In this document: positions 34,395-46,653 of the stretch, in pieces
How positions within the stretch are numbered: the stretch's first letter is position 1
Layout of the letters: each line of letters starts with the position of its first letter
Origin: Ilex aquifolium
Lineage: Eukaryota; Streptophyta; Magnoliopsida; Aquifoliales; Aquifoliaceae
Assembly (NCBI GenBank): GCA_951799425.1
Contig: OX637393.1
Coordinates: forward strand, 4,821,001 to 4,885,000
Reading direction: 5' to 3'
DNA length: 64,000 nt
Notes under the pieces: generated by a model
The model's input: only the letters and a program-made list of their open reading frames with translations
Databases searched by the model: none
What the model was told of the DNA's origin: nothing
Program-made: the position numbers and the translations under genes

Positions 34395-37282
34395 TGTAAA
34401 ACCCGGGTAAATTTGAATTTTTTTCTGAAAAATGGCAAAATAGTAATTTGTCATCGCTGTGCGGATTTGAAATAAGTGTTTCTCTAGACCTCGGATGAGG
34501 AAACGGAGTTCGCCGTTGAATTCATATCGCGAAAACTAGTTACCCTGTCAAATTTCGTCGAATTTCGAGATAGTCGGGTTTTTCACGTTTTTCGAGGCGA
34601 CAGGCGTCGGGGGACCCCCAAAAAACGTTTTTTTTTTAATTCCTTAAAATTAAGTTAAAGTTCAAATAAATTAATTTGAACTTAAACCGGGATCAAATAA
34701 ATCGTTTTCGGGCGAAAACGGACCCGAATAATCGGGGGACACTTGGCGCGATCTGAGTCAAGTCTTATAAAAATATAAATAGGGTCTTAAATGGGATATT
34801 TTCAGCAGAAATATCCCGTTCTTCAGCCTTGTTCAGCCGCCCAAGAGAGAGGAGAGAAAAGAGAGTTCTTCAAGCTTCTCTTTCGATTTCCCGGAGTTCC
34901 GTCGCTCGGATTCCGTCGAGCCAAGAGAGAAAATCGCTCACGTCGACGAAGGCTACGTCTACGTACCAAGAACGAGAGATTTCACCAAAGATCCAAGAGG
35001 AAGCTTTGGGGGAAATCAAGAATTTTGAAGTTTAGAGGATGTTCTTGAAGTCTCCACACTTCAAGTGAGGTAGGGTTCTTCCTACTTGGGTTTATTCCTA
35101 CCTTAAGGGGCTGCTTAGTTTTGTTGGCTGAAATATGACTGTAAGTAGGCTGTCCAATGGACTGAATTTGTGCACTTTCATGGACTGCTTTTGTGCATTT
35201 TCATGGGCTGAATTTGTGCACTTTCATGGACTGTTTTTGTGCACTTTCATGGGCTAAATTTGTGCACTTTCATGGGCTGCTTTTGTGCACTTTCATGGAC
35301 TATTTTTGTACACCTTCATGGACTGAATTTGTGCACTTTCATGGACTGTTTTTGTGGCTGTTTTGTGTCCGTTTATGGACTGTTTAAGGGGCTGCTTAGT
35401 GGCGGAATTGTGGGCTGTTTAGTGGAGGAATTGTGGGCTGTTTAGTGGCTGATTTATGGGCTGTTTTATGGTTGTTTTAAGGGGCTGTTTATGGTTGTTT
35501 TATGGGCTATCTTATGGCTGTTTATTGGGACTGTTTTATGGCTAAATTTGGGACTGTTCTTGGACTGTTTAGTGGTTGAAATGGGGCTGCATGTAGACTG
35601 TCCAAATAGACTGTCTTGCGGACTGTTTTTAAGCCATTTAGCAGACTGTTTTTAGGCCATTTTGCGGACTTTTTTGTGCGCAGTTTAGGGATTGTTTAAG
35701 GGGCTGATTTGTGGGCTATTTTGTGGCTGATTTGTAGGCTGCTTAGTGGCTGATTTGTGGGCTGTTTGGTAGCTGAATTGTGGACTTTTTTTGGGCCGTT
35801 ATGTGGTTTGTTTAGGGGCTATTATGTGAGCTGTTTTGGTGGGCATATTATATGTTTACATTGTGCCTTGAGAATTAAGTGTGTTATTGCTTGAGTATAT
35901 AGTAACATGCTTAGGGATTGTGTTGGAAAGAAATGTTGATATATGCGTATTAATATATTGACATTGTGATGAGTTTTTGGAGGTTATATGCATATGATAT
36001 AATTGTCCATGATACATGATGAAATGTGTGATTTAAATGGTTCATATGACATTCATTACATATGAGGCATGACATTGATATGCAATGACACATTACATTG
36101 CATTTGCACGGAGGCATCCATTTCATGGGCTTAGGCATGAGTGTGGTTGTGTGTGTGTGTTTGGGCATGGTTCATTCAAACATCATTCTTGGTGGTTGAA
36201 GGGTGGGCTCGGGAAAGTTGGATTGAATATCCGATTGAGTTGCACGGTTGCATGCATGAAAAAACTTGTGTCGGGTATAACAAGTAGGGCTAGATTCTCC
36301 CTCGGGTGCAAAACCCGGTCACATGGTTCAGGCACTTCCCGGCGGTGAAATTCCAGAAAATTGCTAGTGTTTACGGAACCGGTGGTTGAGATACCAAAAT
36401 CCATTGCCCAACAAGACACAAGATTTTGATTTATAAAGTACTCATTCAATGAGTAACACCCATCAATGATTTGGTTTTATAATAAAACAACTTTTATTTC
36501 AAACGATCATTGGGTGGATTTTTCGTCAATTGACGGATTCATTACACATTGGCATTGCATTGTGTTGTGGGAGTCGGTGAGGACTCGGGTTAAAGTTGCA
36601 TGAATGAGTTCCATCTCATTTCATAGCATGACATGGTAAATTCCAATATAGAGTTGCATATTCTTACTTGGAATGTTGAGGTGAATATGAAATGTTGAAT
36701 GTGAACATTGCATGTGCACTTAGATGGGGAGTAGTCTCTGTAGGAATTACTCTACTGGGCGTGGCTCACCCTATACGGGAAAACATTTCAGGTGCGGGAT
36801 ATACGCCGGTGAACGGCTCTCATTCGGGGCCGCAAGGATGAAGAACAGCCGACTTGTGGCTTTTAATGCATTGTTTTTGTAAAACAAACTTGAAAAATTA
36901 TATTTTTGGACTTGTAATTTAGTTTTGGGCATGTAATGTGTAAAAGAGTTGTAATCGAACTCTTATGGACTATGTTAATGTAACATTGCATGTTATTATA
37001 TGAGTAGGGATAAATGGACCCGGTGTGGTCAATGTCTTGCTTATAAATGGACCCGGTGCGGTCATTGTGTTATATTGGGCCTCAGATGGGTCATGTTAAT
37101 GTATATTGTACAGGTTGAGTTTTGGATAGAGCTCCCCGTACAAATGAGACATTGCCCGATTTTGTTAAATTATGGATCCCGGTAAATGGGACGCAACAAT
37201 GTGATATCGAGTTACACGATATCTATAGGCATTCCGCGGGTTGACGGGTGATCAACGGACCCCCGGATTTTGGGGCGTCACA
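34395..37282 (+). mobile_element. Solo LTR (probable Gypsy type), 2.9 kb, nested in the LINE
   Basis: Starts TGTAAAACCCGGG and ends GGGGCGTCACA, with the 5-bp target duplication GTTAG at 34390-34394 and 37283-37287. The start sequence does not recur inside, so this is best read as one long LTR left after recombination, not a whole element; the GGCGTCACA end resembles those of large Gypsy LTRs. No protein-coding domain is visible. It contains a 23-bp tandem array (35159-35342) and further irregular repeats up to about 35850. The perfect target duplication suggests it is younger than the LINE it split. Confidence 0.7.
35159..35342 (+). repeat. 23-bp tandem array inside the LTR fossil
   Basis: About eight units of the type GGACTGAATTTGTGCACTTT plus CAT, in two variants (GAATTT and GTTTTT cores) that mostly alternate, giving a 46-bp higher-order period. 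Looser 'gggctgttt(a/t)tgg' repeats follow to about 35850. Confidence 0.75.
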
Positions 37283-37670
37283 GTTAGCACACTGGCCAGA
37301 TGCCACACAATACTTCTACAAAATTCTCAACAATTCCGATACTCCTTCTTCCTTGGCTTTAAGGAAAAACAGGGAGTCGTCTGCAAAAAAAGAGATGTGA
37401 AATAGCTGGACTTCTGCGTTTGATTTTTATCCCCACCATTCTTATTTCCTCAACCCCATTTGAGAGCATAGATGAAAGAACATCAGCCACAAAGAGAAAC
37501 AAGTACATAGAGAGGGGTTCTCCCTGCCTGATACCTCTCTAAGGTGTTACCACTCCGATTCTATCCCCATTCAGCACAAATTGTAAGGTAACAGTTTTGA
37601 CGCTCTGCATAATCAACTGAACCCAACGACTATCAAAGACTAGCTTAGTCATAGTTGCTTCCAAGAAGTC

Positions 37671-39446
37671 TCATTCCACTCTATCGTAAGCCTTGCTTAT
37701 GTCCATTTTAACTGCGATCTCAGGGACTCTACCTCTTTTCTTTCCTTTCAGATGATGAAATACCTCGTTCGCAATTGCAATGCTATCCTGGATTTGTCTG
37801 TTCGGGATAAAGGCAATTTGATTTGGGGAAACAATTGAGCCCATCATTCCTTTCATTCTGTTTGATAGAACCTTTGAGATCACCATGTAAATAAAGTTGC
37901 ATAATGCTATCGGCCTAAACTGCGTGATAGATTCAGGTGCTGTTTCTTTCGGGATGAGGACGACATTGGTGACATTGATTTCCTTAGGCAGTTGGCCTCC
38001 TTCAAAGAAATCCTTAGCCATTTTGATAACATCAGCTCCCACTATATGCCAGAACTTCTGAAAAAAGATGTCTGGAAACCCATCAGGTCCAGGGGCTTTT
38101 AAGGCTCCTAACTCACACGCTGCCCCCTGTACTTCTGTATCAAAAAAAGGTCTTAGCAAACTACGATTCATTTCCTTTGTGACCTTGGTTTGTACGACCC
38201 CCAATGCTTCAGTCCAATCCCTCTCCCCCACTGTGCTGAAGAGAATCTGGTAGTAGCCTCTGATATGAGAGTTTATTTCCTCCTCTCCTTCAATCCAGGT
38301 GCCATCATCCGATTTTAGCCTGAGAATTTGGTTCCTACTTCTTCTTTGAATGGTAGACAGGTTGAAGAATTTTGTGTTTTGGTCTCCGCCTTTTAGCCAA
38401 TTAATCCTTGATCTCTGCAGCCAATACTTCTCTTCTCTACATCTAACAACATCAATGAGGGTACCAAATTCTGCTTCCTTAATCAAATTCTCCTCTGAGG
38501 GATCTTGCATCTGGACCTGGATTAGTTCATTATTCAACGTCCGGATTAGTTTCTTGTTGTTGCCAAATTTTTGCCTGCTCCATTCCGCAAGATGGAAACT
38601 GCACGATTTCAGATTGCTAATAGCATTCTGTGTAGCTGAAGTCGGGTTCCTTACTATCCAATTTTTCTTGACCACCTCTTCACATTCTGATTCCTCCAGC
38701 CACATGCTTTCAAACTTAAAGGAATAGGGGGCCTTCTTGATGTTTAAACCCAAGTTGATCACAACAGGGCAATGATCCGACCACATTCTGGCTTCGTGAA
38801 TCACCGATGTAAAGGGGTAGAGAGCTCTCCAATCAGAGTTCACAAGCACTCTGTCAATACGTTCTTGTACATTGGCTGCTCCTGGCCTATTATTAGACCA
38901 TGTAAACCTTGGTCCACTAAAACCCATCTCCATCAAACAACATTCAGAAATTAGGTTTTGCATTTCTTCTACCTTCCTTATATTGCTGGGGGAGCCACCC
39001 TCTTTTTCATCCAGAGAGTTTATATTGTTGAAGTCACCAGCAACCAACCAGGGTTTATCAATTAACCTCGCAATACCCATTAACTTCTCCCAAATTCTCC
39101 TTCTCTTCTCAGGTGTTGAATCAGCATAGACAAAAGCACATTGCCACCAATCCTGTTGTTGTTGAATTATGCCTCTTACATTAATCAGGTTCTTGTTTTT
39201 GTCTAACACAAGCAGGTTGACTTCCTCCTTCCACCACAAAGCAATGCCTCCCGACTGACCCACTGGTTCTACATATTCAAAACAAGGAAAATTCAAGGAC
39301 CTTCTCAACCGCTCCAACTTATTTGACCTGTTTTTAGTCTCCATAAGAAAGATGATTAAGGGACGATGGGTAGTGATAAACCCTCTTAGATTACGGACTG
39401 TCCGGGGTAGTCTCACTCCCTAACAGTTCCAAGAAAGGATTAACAT
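37671..39446 (-). pseudogene. LINE ORF2, endonuclease and first part of reverse transcriptase
   Basis: APE-type endonuclease signatures: WNC at the start, FLMETK, VAGDFNNI and MWSDHCPVVI. The reverse transcriptase begins with KAPGPDGFPDIFFQKFW, VVLIPKE, FRPIALCNFIYMVISKVL, NQIAFIPNRQIQDSI and VKMDISKAYDRVE, where the frame stops. Further downstream (37670-37288), frames interrupted by more stops still show RGIRQGEPLS and the catalytic FFADDSLFF. The order and motifs are those of plant L1/RIL-type LINEs. Confidence 0.9.
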
Positions 39447-40180
39447 TGATCGTGTGGCTGTTTAAGGTCAACCACCACCACCTTTTCTGGTTGAGAACGG
39501 GGGTTTTCCCTGTTTGATACCCCATAAGAAGCTTGAAGGACCCACTGTGTCATACACCGGCTAAGGTCGTTCTCATCATTTCCTTCCCTGTCAACAACAT
39601 TCTCCTCCTCCTGGCCCATTTGATTTTGCTCTTCCGCCTCCTCTATATATGCAAAGTATAATTCTGAATGGGTTCTTCTCTCCGGTCCCTTTCTCCTCTT
39701 TGGCTTACTCTTCCTCACATGAGATCTGGCTTCTTTCTTCTCTCTAGCATCAAAACAGGACAAATCCAGTTGAAGAGGTTGTCCAAATTGAGGGAGGAAT
39801 TGTGTGGAGCCCCCTGGCTCATGGTCCATTGTTGGTCTGTTCCTTTTTCGAATCAACGATTGGGCTTCCAGTTCAGGAGACACTGAATGGGCTTTCCTTT
39901 TCAATGACATATTCTAAAAGTTGGTTTCCATATCCTCACCCCTTTTTGTGCTATCACTGTCATGGATGAGGTGAATTTCTTTCTCATTTGACTCATGGGC
40001 CTCCATGCTATTTGTGGGCTCATAGACATAATAGGACCCTTTTTTTGTCGCAACAAAAAAATCCGATTCATGATACGAAGCCGACAGAGATAAAGAAAAG
40101 CTTAGATCCTCATCCTAGTCTCCACCAGTAAAAGGTCACAGAGAATCAGATTGAAGATGAAATTCCTCGAACGTGGTCAT
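39440..40180 (-). pseudogene. LINE ORF1 remnant
   Basis: An open stretch of 156 codons (39910-39440) is basic and acidic by turns (RKSKPKRRKGPERR, EEAEEQNQMGQEEEN), like the variable C-terminal tail of plant L1 ORF1. Further upstream the reading continues with stops up to an ATG at 40180. No CCHC knuckle or DUF4283 domain is seen, so the nucleic-acid-binding core is missing or beyond recognition. Confidence 0.6.
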
Positions 40181-40213
40181 AATTTAAAAGATTTTACTAG
40201 GGTTGAATATAAA

Positions 40214-40918
40214 TCATATTAAGTAGGCTTCTTGTCTAACTCAAAAAAATTCTCTCATTACATACCCGTTCAATTTAAATCATGTTAAAGTCAAATTCGT
40301 GTATATCTTTTTTTTTAATTGACGGACTTTTTATGAATCTAACCTTTAAAAACTAAATTTATACCCGATAATTTCGGGTCTATTTGCATGTTGGGGTTGA
40401 CGGACCATGTTAAAATTTTTCGAAGGGTGGCCCACTGCATTTCAATCCCTAATTTACCCCTATATAATTTGAAACATGGTAGTAGACGGCGGCCGCAACG
40501 GGGGCATGTGCATAACTAATTACTTTTAATCAATTGCTATGAACTGCCATTCTCAAGATTATAGATTAATTACACAAAAGCACAAAAAGATTAGGGAGCT
40601 TGGAACACAAATCCAAGATATTGTCTCTTGAGAACTAGACAGGCACGAGCTTTTTCTAAAGAACAAAAATGATGCTCTCCACCCCCCATCTATTTTGAAA
40701 GTCAATGAAAGAAAGGAATCTTTTTTAATCAAAAAGTCTGCAACTTTGAATGGATTCCTATGACTTTACATGGTATTTTCATTATTATGGAGGTTAGGAC
40801 ACTTCAAAAAGTTATTAATTTGGGTTAATGTCATAGTATTTTCCTTTGTAAATCTTAATTTCAATCAACCATCTTCTTGGATGGACTACAGATCCATGAT
40901 AATGTTTAGTTTTTCTTT
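40214..40918. other. Intergenic, nothing recognised
   Basis: AT-rich DNA right of the LINE; no frame or repeat family recognised. Confidence 0.45.
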
Positions 40919-41050
40919 TGGGTAAATTTCATTTTGCTCCTGAAAGATACAAAATTTCTCAATTTGTCCATCGAATGATTAATTTTCTCTTATTACCCCT
41001 TCAAAGAAATAAAAACGTTGCAATGTGGTCTGCCGTCTTATTTTTGTTTG
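40919..41050. mobile_element. Half copy of the 19023-19341 foldback MITE
   Basis: Only the left arm is present: 'gggtaaattt', 'cgaatgattaat', then 'caatgtggtctgccgtctta'. The inverted right arm is missing, so it is a truncated copy. Confidence 0.5.
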
Positions 41051-41670
41051 AAAATGACGTGGTTCAAACTTTTAATCTTAAGAGTCTAACAGTGAAGATA
41101 AGGACGGAGACGAGGACGGGAACGTGGTGGGGTTGGCCAACCGCTAACCTCATGATAGTGGTTAGTTAACCACATTAAGTTGGGCATTATCTATATCAGA
41201 GACTCTCATCTAAGGTAAAGACAATTATCAATTATGCACCTTCTTTCAAAGAGGTCTATTTGAAGCCATGGAGCCTTTCACATGTCCTTACCTTGTAGGG
41301 GGGGCACTTTAGCTGTTTAGCTAATTATTAAAAACTGTGGAAAGACATAGGCTTTTGCAGTCGGAAACTATTGGTTGTGAACTTAACTTGCAATGTAGAT
41401 GTCATCATATATATTATACAAGTTGTTGAGCACTTCTTTTTTGGGTCATCATTAACTTAGTTTAATCACTTTATCTTTTTATCTTGGTTTGTTCTCAATG
41501 AGCTTTAAATCCTAGGACACAGCTATTTAGATTTAAAATATATACCTCATAATCACAATATTGAACAGATAGTGGGATTCACAGTTATTAATGATTATGA
41601 TTAGCAAGTACACTTTTTAAGTCTATGTAACATTGCTCTTAAATTCTAGGAGGGAGTAGTATTTTCTTTT

Positions 41671-42394
41671 GGGTTAATTTCAAATTGCACTCTGAAAGAT
41701 CGTTTGAATTTTAATTTGCACCCTCAAAGAAATAAATATGTATCAATGCGCACCTCAATCTAGCAGCCGTAAGTTTGCCATCTAAAACTAAATGGATAAA
41801 TTACACCTAAACCCCTTCATGTTTGTCACTTAATCATCTAGGCCCCCACATTTGAAATATTACACCTATATCCCTTTATAATCCAAATATGACTAAAAAT
41901 GTTCCCCCAATTGGGCATTTAAATAATTCTGTTTAAATAATGTATTGTATTGGATATAAAGAACATTATATAAATACATGCATTATATTGGGTATTCAAA
42001 TGGTAAGTTTAATTTTGAACTTTAGAGAATAACGGGCTCACAAAATAAAGAGTTGTATGAAAATTATAATTTTGTATTATGATGAAATCATATTTTTAAC
42101 GGTTATATTAATAGATATCAACGATAAGGGATTATGTGTTACACGTGAACAAATATCAGGAGATGCAAGAGTAATATTCTAAATGTGAGAGGGTCCAAAT
42201 GATTAAGTGACAAGCATGAGGGGATTTAGGTGTAACTTATCAATTTAGTTTTAGACGGCAAACTGACGGCGGTTAGTTTTAGGTGCGCATTGATACAAAT
42301 TTCTATCTTTGAGTTTGTAAATTGAAAATTTTAATCTTTGAATATGCAAATTGAAATTCGAACGATATTTCAAGGTACAATTTACAATTAACCC
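41671..42394. mobile_element. MULE-type foldback MITE, copy 2
   Basis: 724 bp, ends GGGTTAATTTCAAATTGCAC and, on the complement, GGGTTAATTGTAAATTGTAC. It shares 'tatcaatgcgcacct', 'gccatctaaaact' and 'gtttgtcacttaatcat' with the copy at 25094-25760. Flanks TTTTCTTTT (41662-41670) and TGTTCTTTT (42395-42403) match at 8 of 9. Confidence 0.75.
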
Positions 42395-42403
42395 TGTTCT
42401 TTT

Positions 42404-43329
42404 CTTTTGTTTTCTCTCTTTGGGATGTTCCCAATGAGGATATTTTACCACTAGAATGTAACTATGGCATATGAAAATTAGAGAGGGGGTAGTGATGACT
42501 TGTTTTGGCATTTTGTACACGATTCATGAATTTAATTCGATATTAGTATATTTGAGTTTAACCTACAGAGTTTTGGTGATAAACGGGTAACCCATCAAAC
42601 CTGTCAAGTAAATAGATCAACATTATTCTGACCAAGTATGACATAAAATCAGATAAATTTGGTTTATCCACATCACAACTCTATTATGCGCGACTATCAA
42701 TGAATCAAGTATGAGTTGGACAAATTTTATTACGAAACAATTTATTTAATGGAAAATATTATGTATCCCAAATTTCTAACCCAAATTTTCATCTCCAATG
42801 AAGGGAGACCATTGGATGATCGCTCTTATATAATTAAGAAACACAATATGATCCATTGATATTCCTAACTACTTCTATCTAACCACCAAATTTATGATAG
42901 TCAAACTTGTTACAGTAATTGATTAATCATGCTGGATATATTAATAATCATCTTTATTCCTCCATGTACCAATTCATTTTAGAAGGAGACTCGAACTCAA
43001 AATCTATTATTTTGGAAAATAACATTAATTAAAATAGGACTTCTTTTAACTCTAATTACCATGACAAAAATAGGAAATTACTCACATTAGCACATTTAGG
43101 TTGAACCTTCAATTCAAAGAAATCAACCTTCACACAATCAATGAGTAGCTCAAACTTATGTCTACTAAATGACAATAATTATGCAGATTTCCATAAAGGG
43201 TGTTTTCTCTTTCACATGGCTAGAGTTTAGACTGCTCATTGTAGTAGGAAAATGATACCACACAGTTTTTTTTTTTTTTTCATATTGTGTATAGGGAGTT
43301 GTCTACAGTCCTCCCAAAAAAAAAAAAAT
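42404..43329. other. Intergenic, nothing recognised
   Basis: AT-rich; no frame or repeat family recognised. Confidence 0.45.
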
Positions 43330-43660
43330 TAGTACTGTACGGATATTTATCACATTTATATATAATTTTATCACTGTTGTAAGTATTTTTTTATCATTTT
43401 TGTGATATAAAAAAAAATGGTAAAAATATTTACTACAACAGTGATAAAAATACCCACAAAAATAATTTTGTTTTACTGAAAAAAAATGATAAAAATAATT
43501 ACTACAATAATAATAAAAACACTTATCATAATAGTAAAACATTCACACAAAAAATAAATATTTTGATAATAAAATAATTTATAAAAATTATAAAAATATC
43601 TGTTAAAATAATAATTTTTAAACGTACGACATCAAGTTTTTTTTTCGATATCATAATCAA
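43330..43660. mobile_element. Foldback element, 'tttatcac' family, copy 2
   Basis: Starts near AGTACTGTACGG and ends near ACGTACGACATC, with 'tttatcac(a/t)' units in the left arm and 'gtgataaaaat' units in the right. Confidence 0.5.
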
Positions 43661-43919
43661 ACGTCCTTTGAGTATAGAGTTTTAAGAGTAGGGGTCACCA
43701 CCACCACTCACCATTGGGTACGAAACTCTAGCACAATGACAATTTAGTACCTGAAGAGTAGCTTACAGTAGTACAGTAGATAGGACCATACTAGGTAGGG
43801 AACACTATGTCTGAAAGTCACAGTAGGGAGACCTCACATCATCATGACAGGTTGTAGGACATTTGCACATTATTATTGTTCTAATTATTTTTTGTCAGCA
43901 CCGTTACAACTTACAAGTT

Positions 43920-44480
43920 TTTTTTTTTGATAATTAAAAAAGATGTGAAAATAAAGAAGAGCATTTAAAAACTAACCCAATAGGCTTTTACTGGTGAGAT
44001 TATGAGGTCGTTGATCGCATCCGATAAATAACAGTCAACCACCGAACCCTAACGTGAATTCCAAAACTTCAACCTCTAATTTTAGGGTGAGAAGTTCGGC
44101 TGGTACCTCACTGAACCACCACACTCAATAGTTCAATGGGATGATCCACTAGACAATAAGATTTGAATTTACGATCTTAAGAACTAACATGATACAATGG
44201 TCATTAGACAGCTAACCTCTTGTTACAATAAAAAAAATGATAACTTTTTGGGTAATGTTATTTATGGTTCAAGTTATAAATGTTTTTGGATGTCATTTAT
44301 AATTTTTGGGATACTTGAGATCAATCCTAACAATTTTAAGATTGATCAAAGTAATCCAAAAATTATAAATAACCCTTAAAATTTATAAATAATTGCCAAA
44401 ATTTTTATAAAAAAAATCATGACTTATAAAATGGTGATACGATATTAAATTTTTTTTTATACCATAGTCTTCTCCCATTG
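43920..44480. repeat. Unresolved repeat-like stretch with a palindrome
   Basis: 43920-44220 looks like an old SINE-type insertion (T run, then clusters resembling tRNA-like boxes) without clean ends. 44288-44370 is a palindrome around 'tttaagattgatcaaagtaa', the arms being 'atttataatttttgggat' and its complement. Confidence 0.3.
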
Positions 44481-44835
44481 ACAAAGATAGATGCATGATG
44501 GTGGTGACAATGACGAGAGTGAATGACTATATATCACTCAAAATAAAATTTATATTCAAAAATTAATTTTTAGTATGATATTAAAAAGTTCAATTTTATT
44601 ATCTAAGGAGAATTCTACGGTACTGCAGAGGTATACTGTCAAAAAATAATTTTGAACATTAATTTTGATTTAAATAATCACCAAGAGTTGATAAAAAAAT
44701 AAAAAAAATCATAAATTAAAAAAAAATATATGGTGCATTTTTATTGGTTCAAAATTGATTATTTGGTACCAAACATGCATTTGGGTAATATAACACTCAT
44801 CATTTACCTATGTACTTAGGTTTGATTGATTAGTC

Positions 44836-45330
44836 GATATTAAATTTTTTTCGGTATCATACCTCTATTTATCACATTTGTGATTATTTTTATCATATTT
44901 GTGGATATTTTTATCACTGTTAGCGAAAAAAAAAGATAAAAATAGTTATCACAAATGTAATACCACAATAATGGTAAAAAGGATAAAGCTGTGTTCTACA
45001 AATTATTATCCAAATCTTGTATCTCAAGTGATGTGTCAAAATCTCATAAATTGAATATTTGGTGAAATTAGTAGACTCCACTAATCCAACCACTTATATT
45101 GATTTAGGATATAAAATTTAGGCAATAATTTAATCAGCATAGCATTGCTCTGATAAAAATACCCATAAAATAATAAATTATCCATAAAAATAATATTTTT
45201 TTTTATTATAAAATGACTTATAAAAAATATAAAAACCCTTATTAAAGTAATAAAAGTTTTTCGACCAAAAATATTAGTAGTAAAAGTTTGAGATACCATA
45301 TCAGAATTTTTTTTTGGTAGTGTAGTCAAG
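44836..45330. mobile_element. Foldback element, 'tttatcac' family, copy 3, with an insert
   Basis: Left arm 44836-44980 and right arm 45155-45330 carry the family units in opposite directions. Between them (about 44985-45150) is unrelated sequence whose ends are weakly inverted ('gctgtgttctacaaattatt' against the complement of 'aataatttaatcagcatagc'), probably a second small MITE. Confidence 0.5.
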
Positions 45331-46287
45331 TCATTGTTTGTGTCACCTTCTGAGGATATTTAGTCCTGTCATGCTCATGTGTGATTGGACACTTTTGTTT
45401 TGGTTTTCATCATTTCTGGTGAGGGGTGTAATTATTTTTCATTGATTGATAAACTAACTGAATGGAATCTATAATTAAAGTGCTGATGCAAATAACAATT
45501 CATCAATTTATTTACATCACACTACTAAAATTTAAAACTTTATAAAAAATAAATAAATTTTGTTCATCTTTCCTCCAACTCACTCCAAAACTAGTGCATC
45601 ACATCGACTCGTGAGGATAGGGTCGCGACTATCTCTTTTCATTTTGATGTGTAGACTCGATCCAAGTCAAAAAGATTGTTCTATGAATTTGATCAATCGA
45701 ATTCCCAAAATATAGAAACATTGATTGAATTTGAAAGAATAATTTTTTAAAAAAAAAAATAAGATTATTAAGGCTTGAATAATCCGTGAAAGACCCACTA
45801 GAGCCGATTCAAATGGGTAAATCTTGAGTTTGTTGTTAACTAGAAGGTAACACACTTGTCAATGGTGACATAACGTCACCGTTACATTCAATATTTTTCT
45901 CGTTAATTAGCGGGTTTAGTTTAACCCATTATTTCACAAGCTCATTGTAAATTAAAAAAGTAAAAAGTCTACATATGCACTTTAATATGCCACCATAGTA
46001 TATACAAGAAAAAAGGTTGGTACCAGGTGTCTGCAGTTAATATCTTATCTGTTACTCACCTCCTTTTTTGCAATTTTCATGTATATAAACAGTAGCTGCA
46101 ATTATAGTGCCATCCATATTAAAGCCTAACTACTCTCTGCCATTATTGTTTTCCATTTCACTATTTTTTGTACTTTTGTACAACTAAGGTAACAAAATTA
46201 TGAGCACAAAAAGGGGAACAAATTCATTTTTTTTTCCATTGGTCACTTGGCATAAGGTCCACTTCCATATCTGATAATAAAAGAGAA
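45331..46287. other. Intergenic, nothing recognised
   Basis: AT-rich; no coding evidence. A TATATAAAC box at 46081-46089 has no gene after it. Confidence 0.45.
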
Positions 46288-46653
46288 GGGCAAATTACAC
46301 TTTGACCCTTTCAAGTATGAGTCTATGACTCTTTTTTCACATTGCCTCCTGAATTGTTATATTTTTCAAATTGCACCTTCAATTATGTGATTGGTTTTAC
46401 ATTGCTCCAATTTTTAACGTTTGTTACATATTTAACAAAAAGTTGTATCATTTTGCATCCCAAATTATGTAAAAAAAAATTCATTTTGCTATGATATGGT
46501 GACAATTTTCGTCCAAAAAGCTAGAGGATGTTTGCTACTGGGGAAATATGAAATAATTCAAGTAGTTGAAGGGGTAATGTTAAAAATTTAATAGTTTAAA
46601 GAGTAAAGTGAAATCGAATCCAAAGTTGAAGGGGTGAATGTGTATTTTATCCA
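46288..46653. mobile_element. Foldback MITE related to the SEC61A leader-intron element
   Basis: Left end GGGCAAATTACACTTTGACC; complement of the right end GGATAAAATACACATTCACC. Arms contain 'ttgaaggggt' and its inverse. No clear target duplication. Confidence 0.5.

Larger units (their letters stand above)
32384..40213 (-). mobile_element. L1-type LINE, inactive, split by an inserted LTR element
   Basis: Net length about 4.9 kb on the minus strand. Parts in order: degenerate ORF1 region (about 40180-39440), ORF2 endonuclease and reverse transcriptase (39446-37288), then, beyond the inserted element, the reverse transcriptase thumb region, a zinc-finger zf-RVT part and a C-terminal RNase H (34390-32415). 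The ORF1 stop and ORF2 start overlap in ATGTTAA (39446-39440). Nonsense codons interrupt ORF2, for example TAG at 39422-39420 just after WNC, and TGA where RVEW is expected at 37673-37671. A possible target duplication of about 20 bp ('atattaa(a/g)tagg(a/c)ttctt') lies near 32368-32388 and 40214-40234. No poly-A tail is preserved, so the ends are approximate. Confidence 0.85.

Noticed and set aside
35159-35342. Regular short repeats, considered as a CRISPR array
   Set aside because: Units are directly contiguous with no unique spacers, in a plant LTR fossil.
38068-39129. Several plus-strand frames opposite the LINE
   Set aside because: Antisense shadows of ORF2, with no family resemblance.
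44288-44370. Palindrome considered as a microRNA precursor
   Set aside because: Very AT-rich with no known mature sequence; more likely a foldback remnant.
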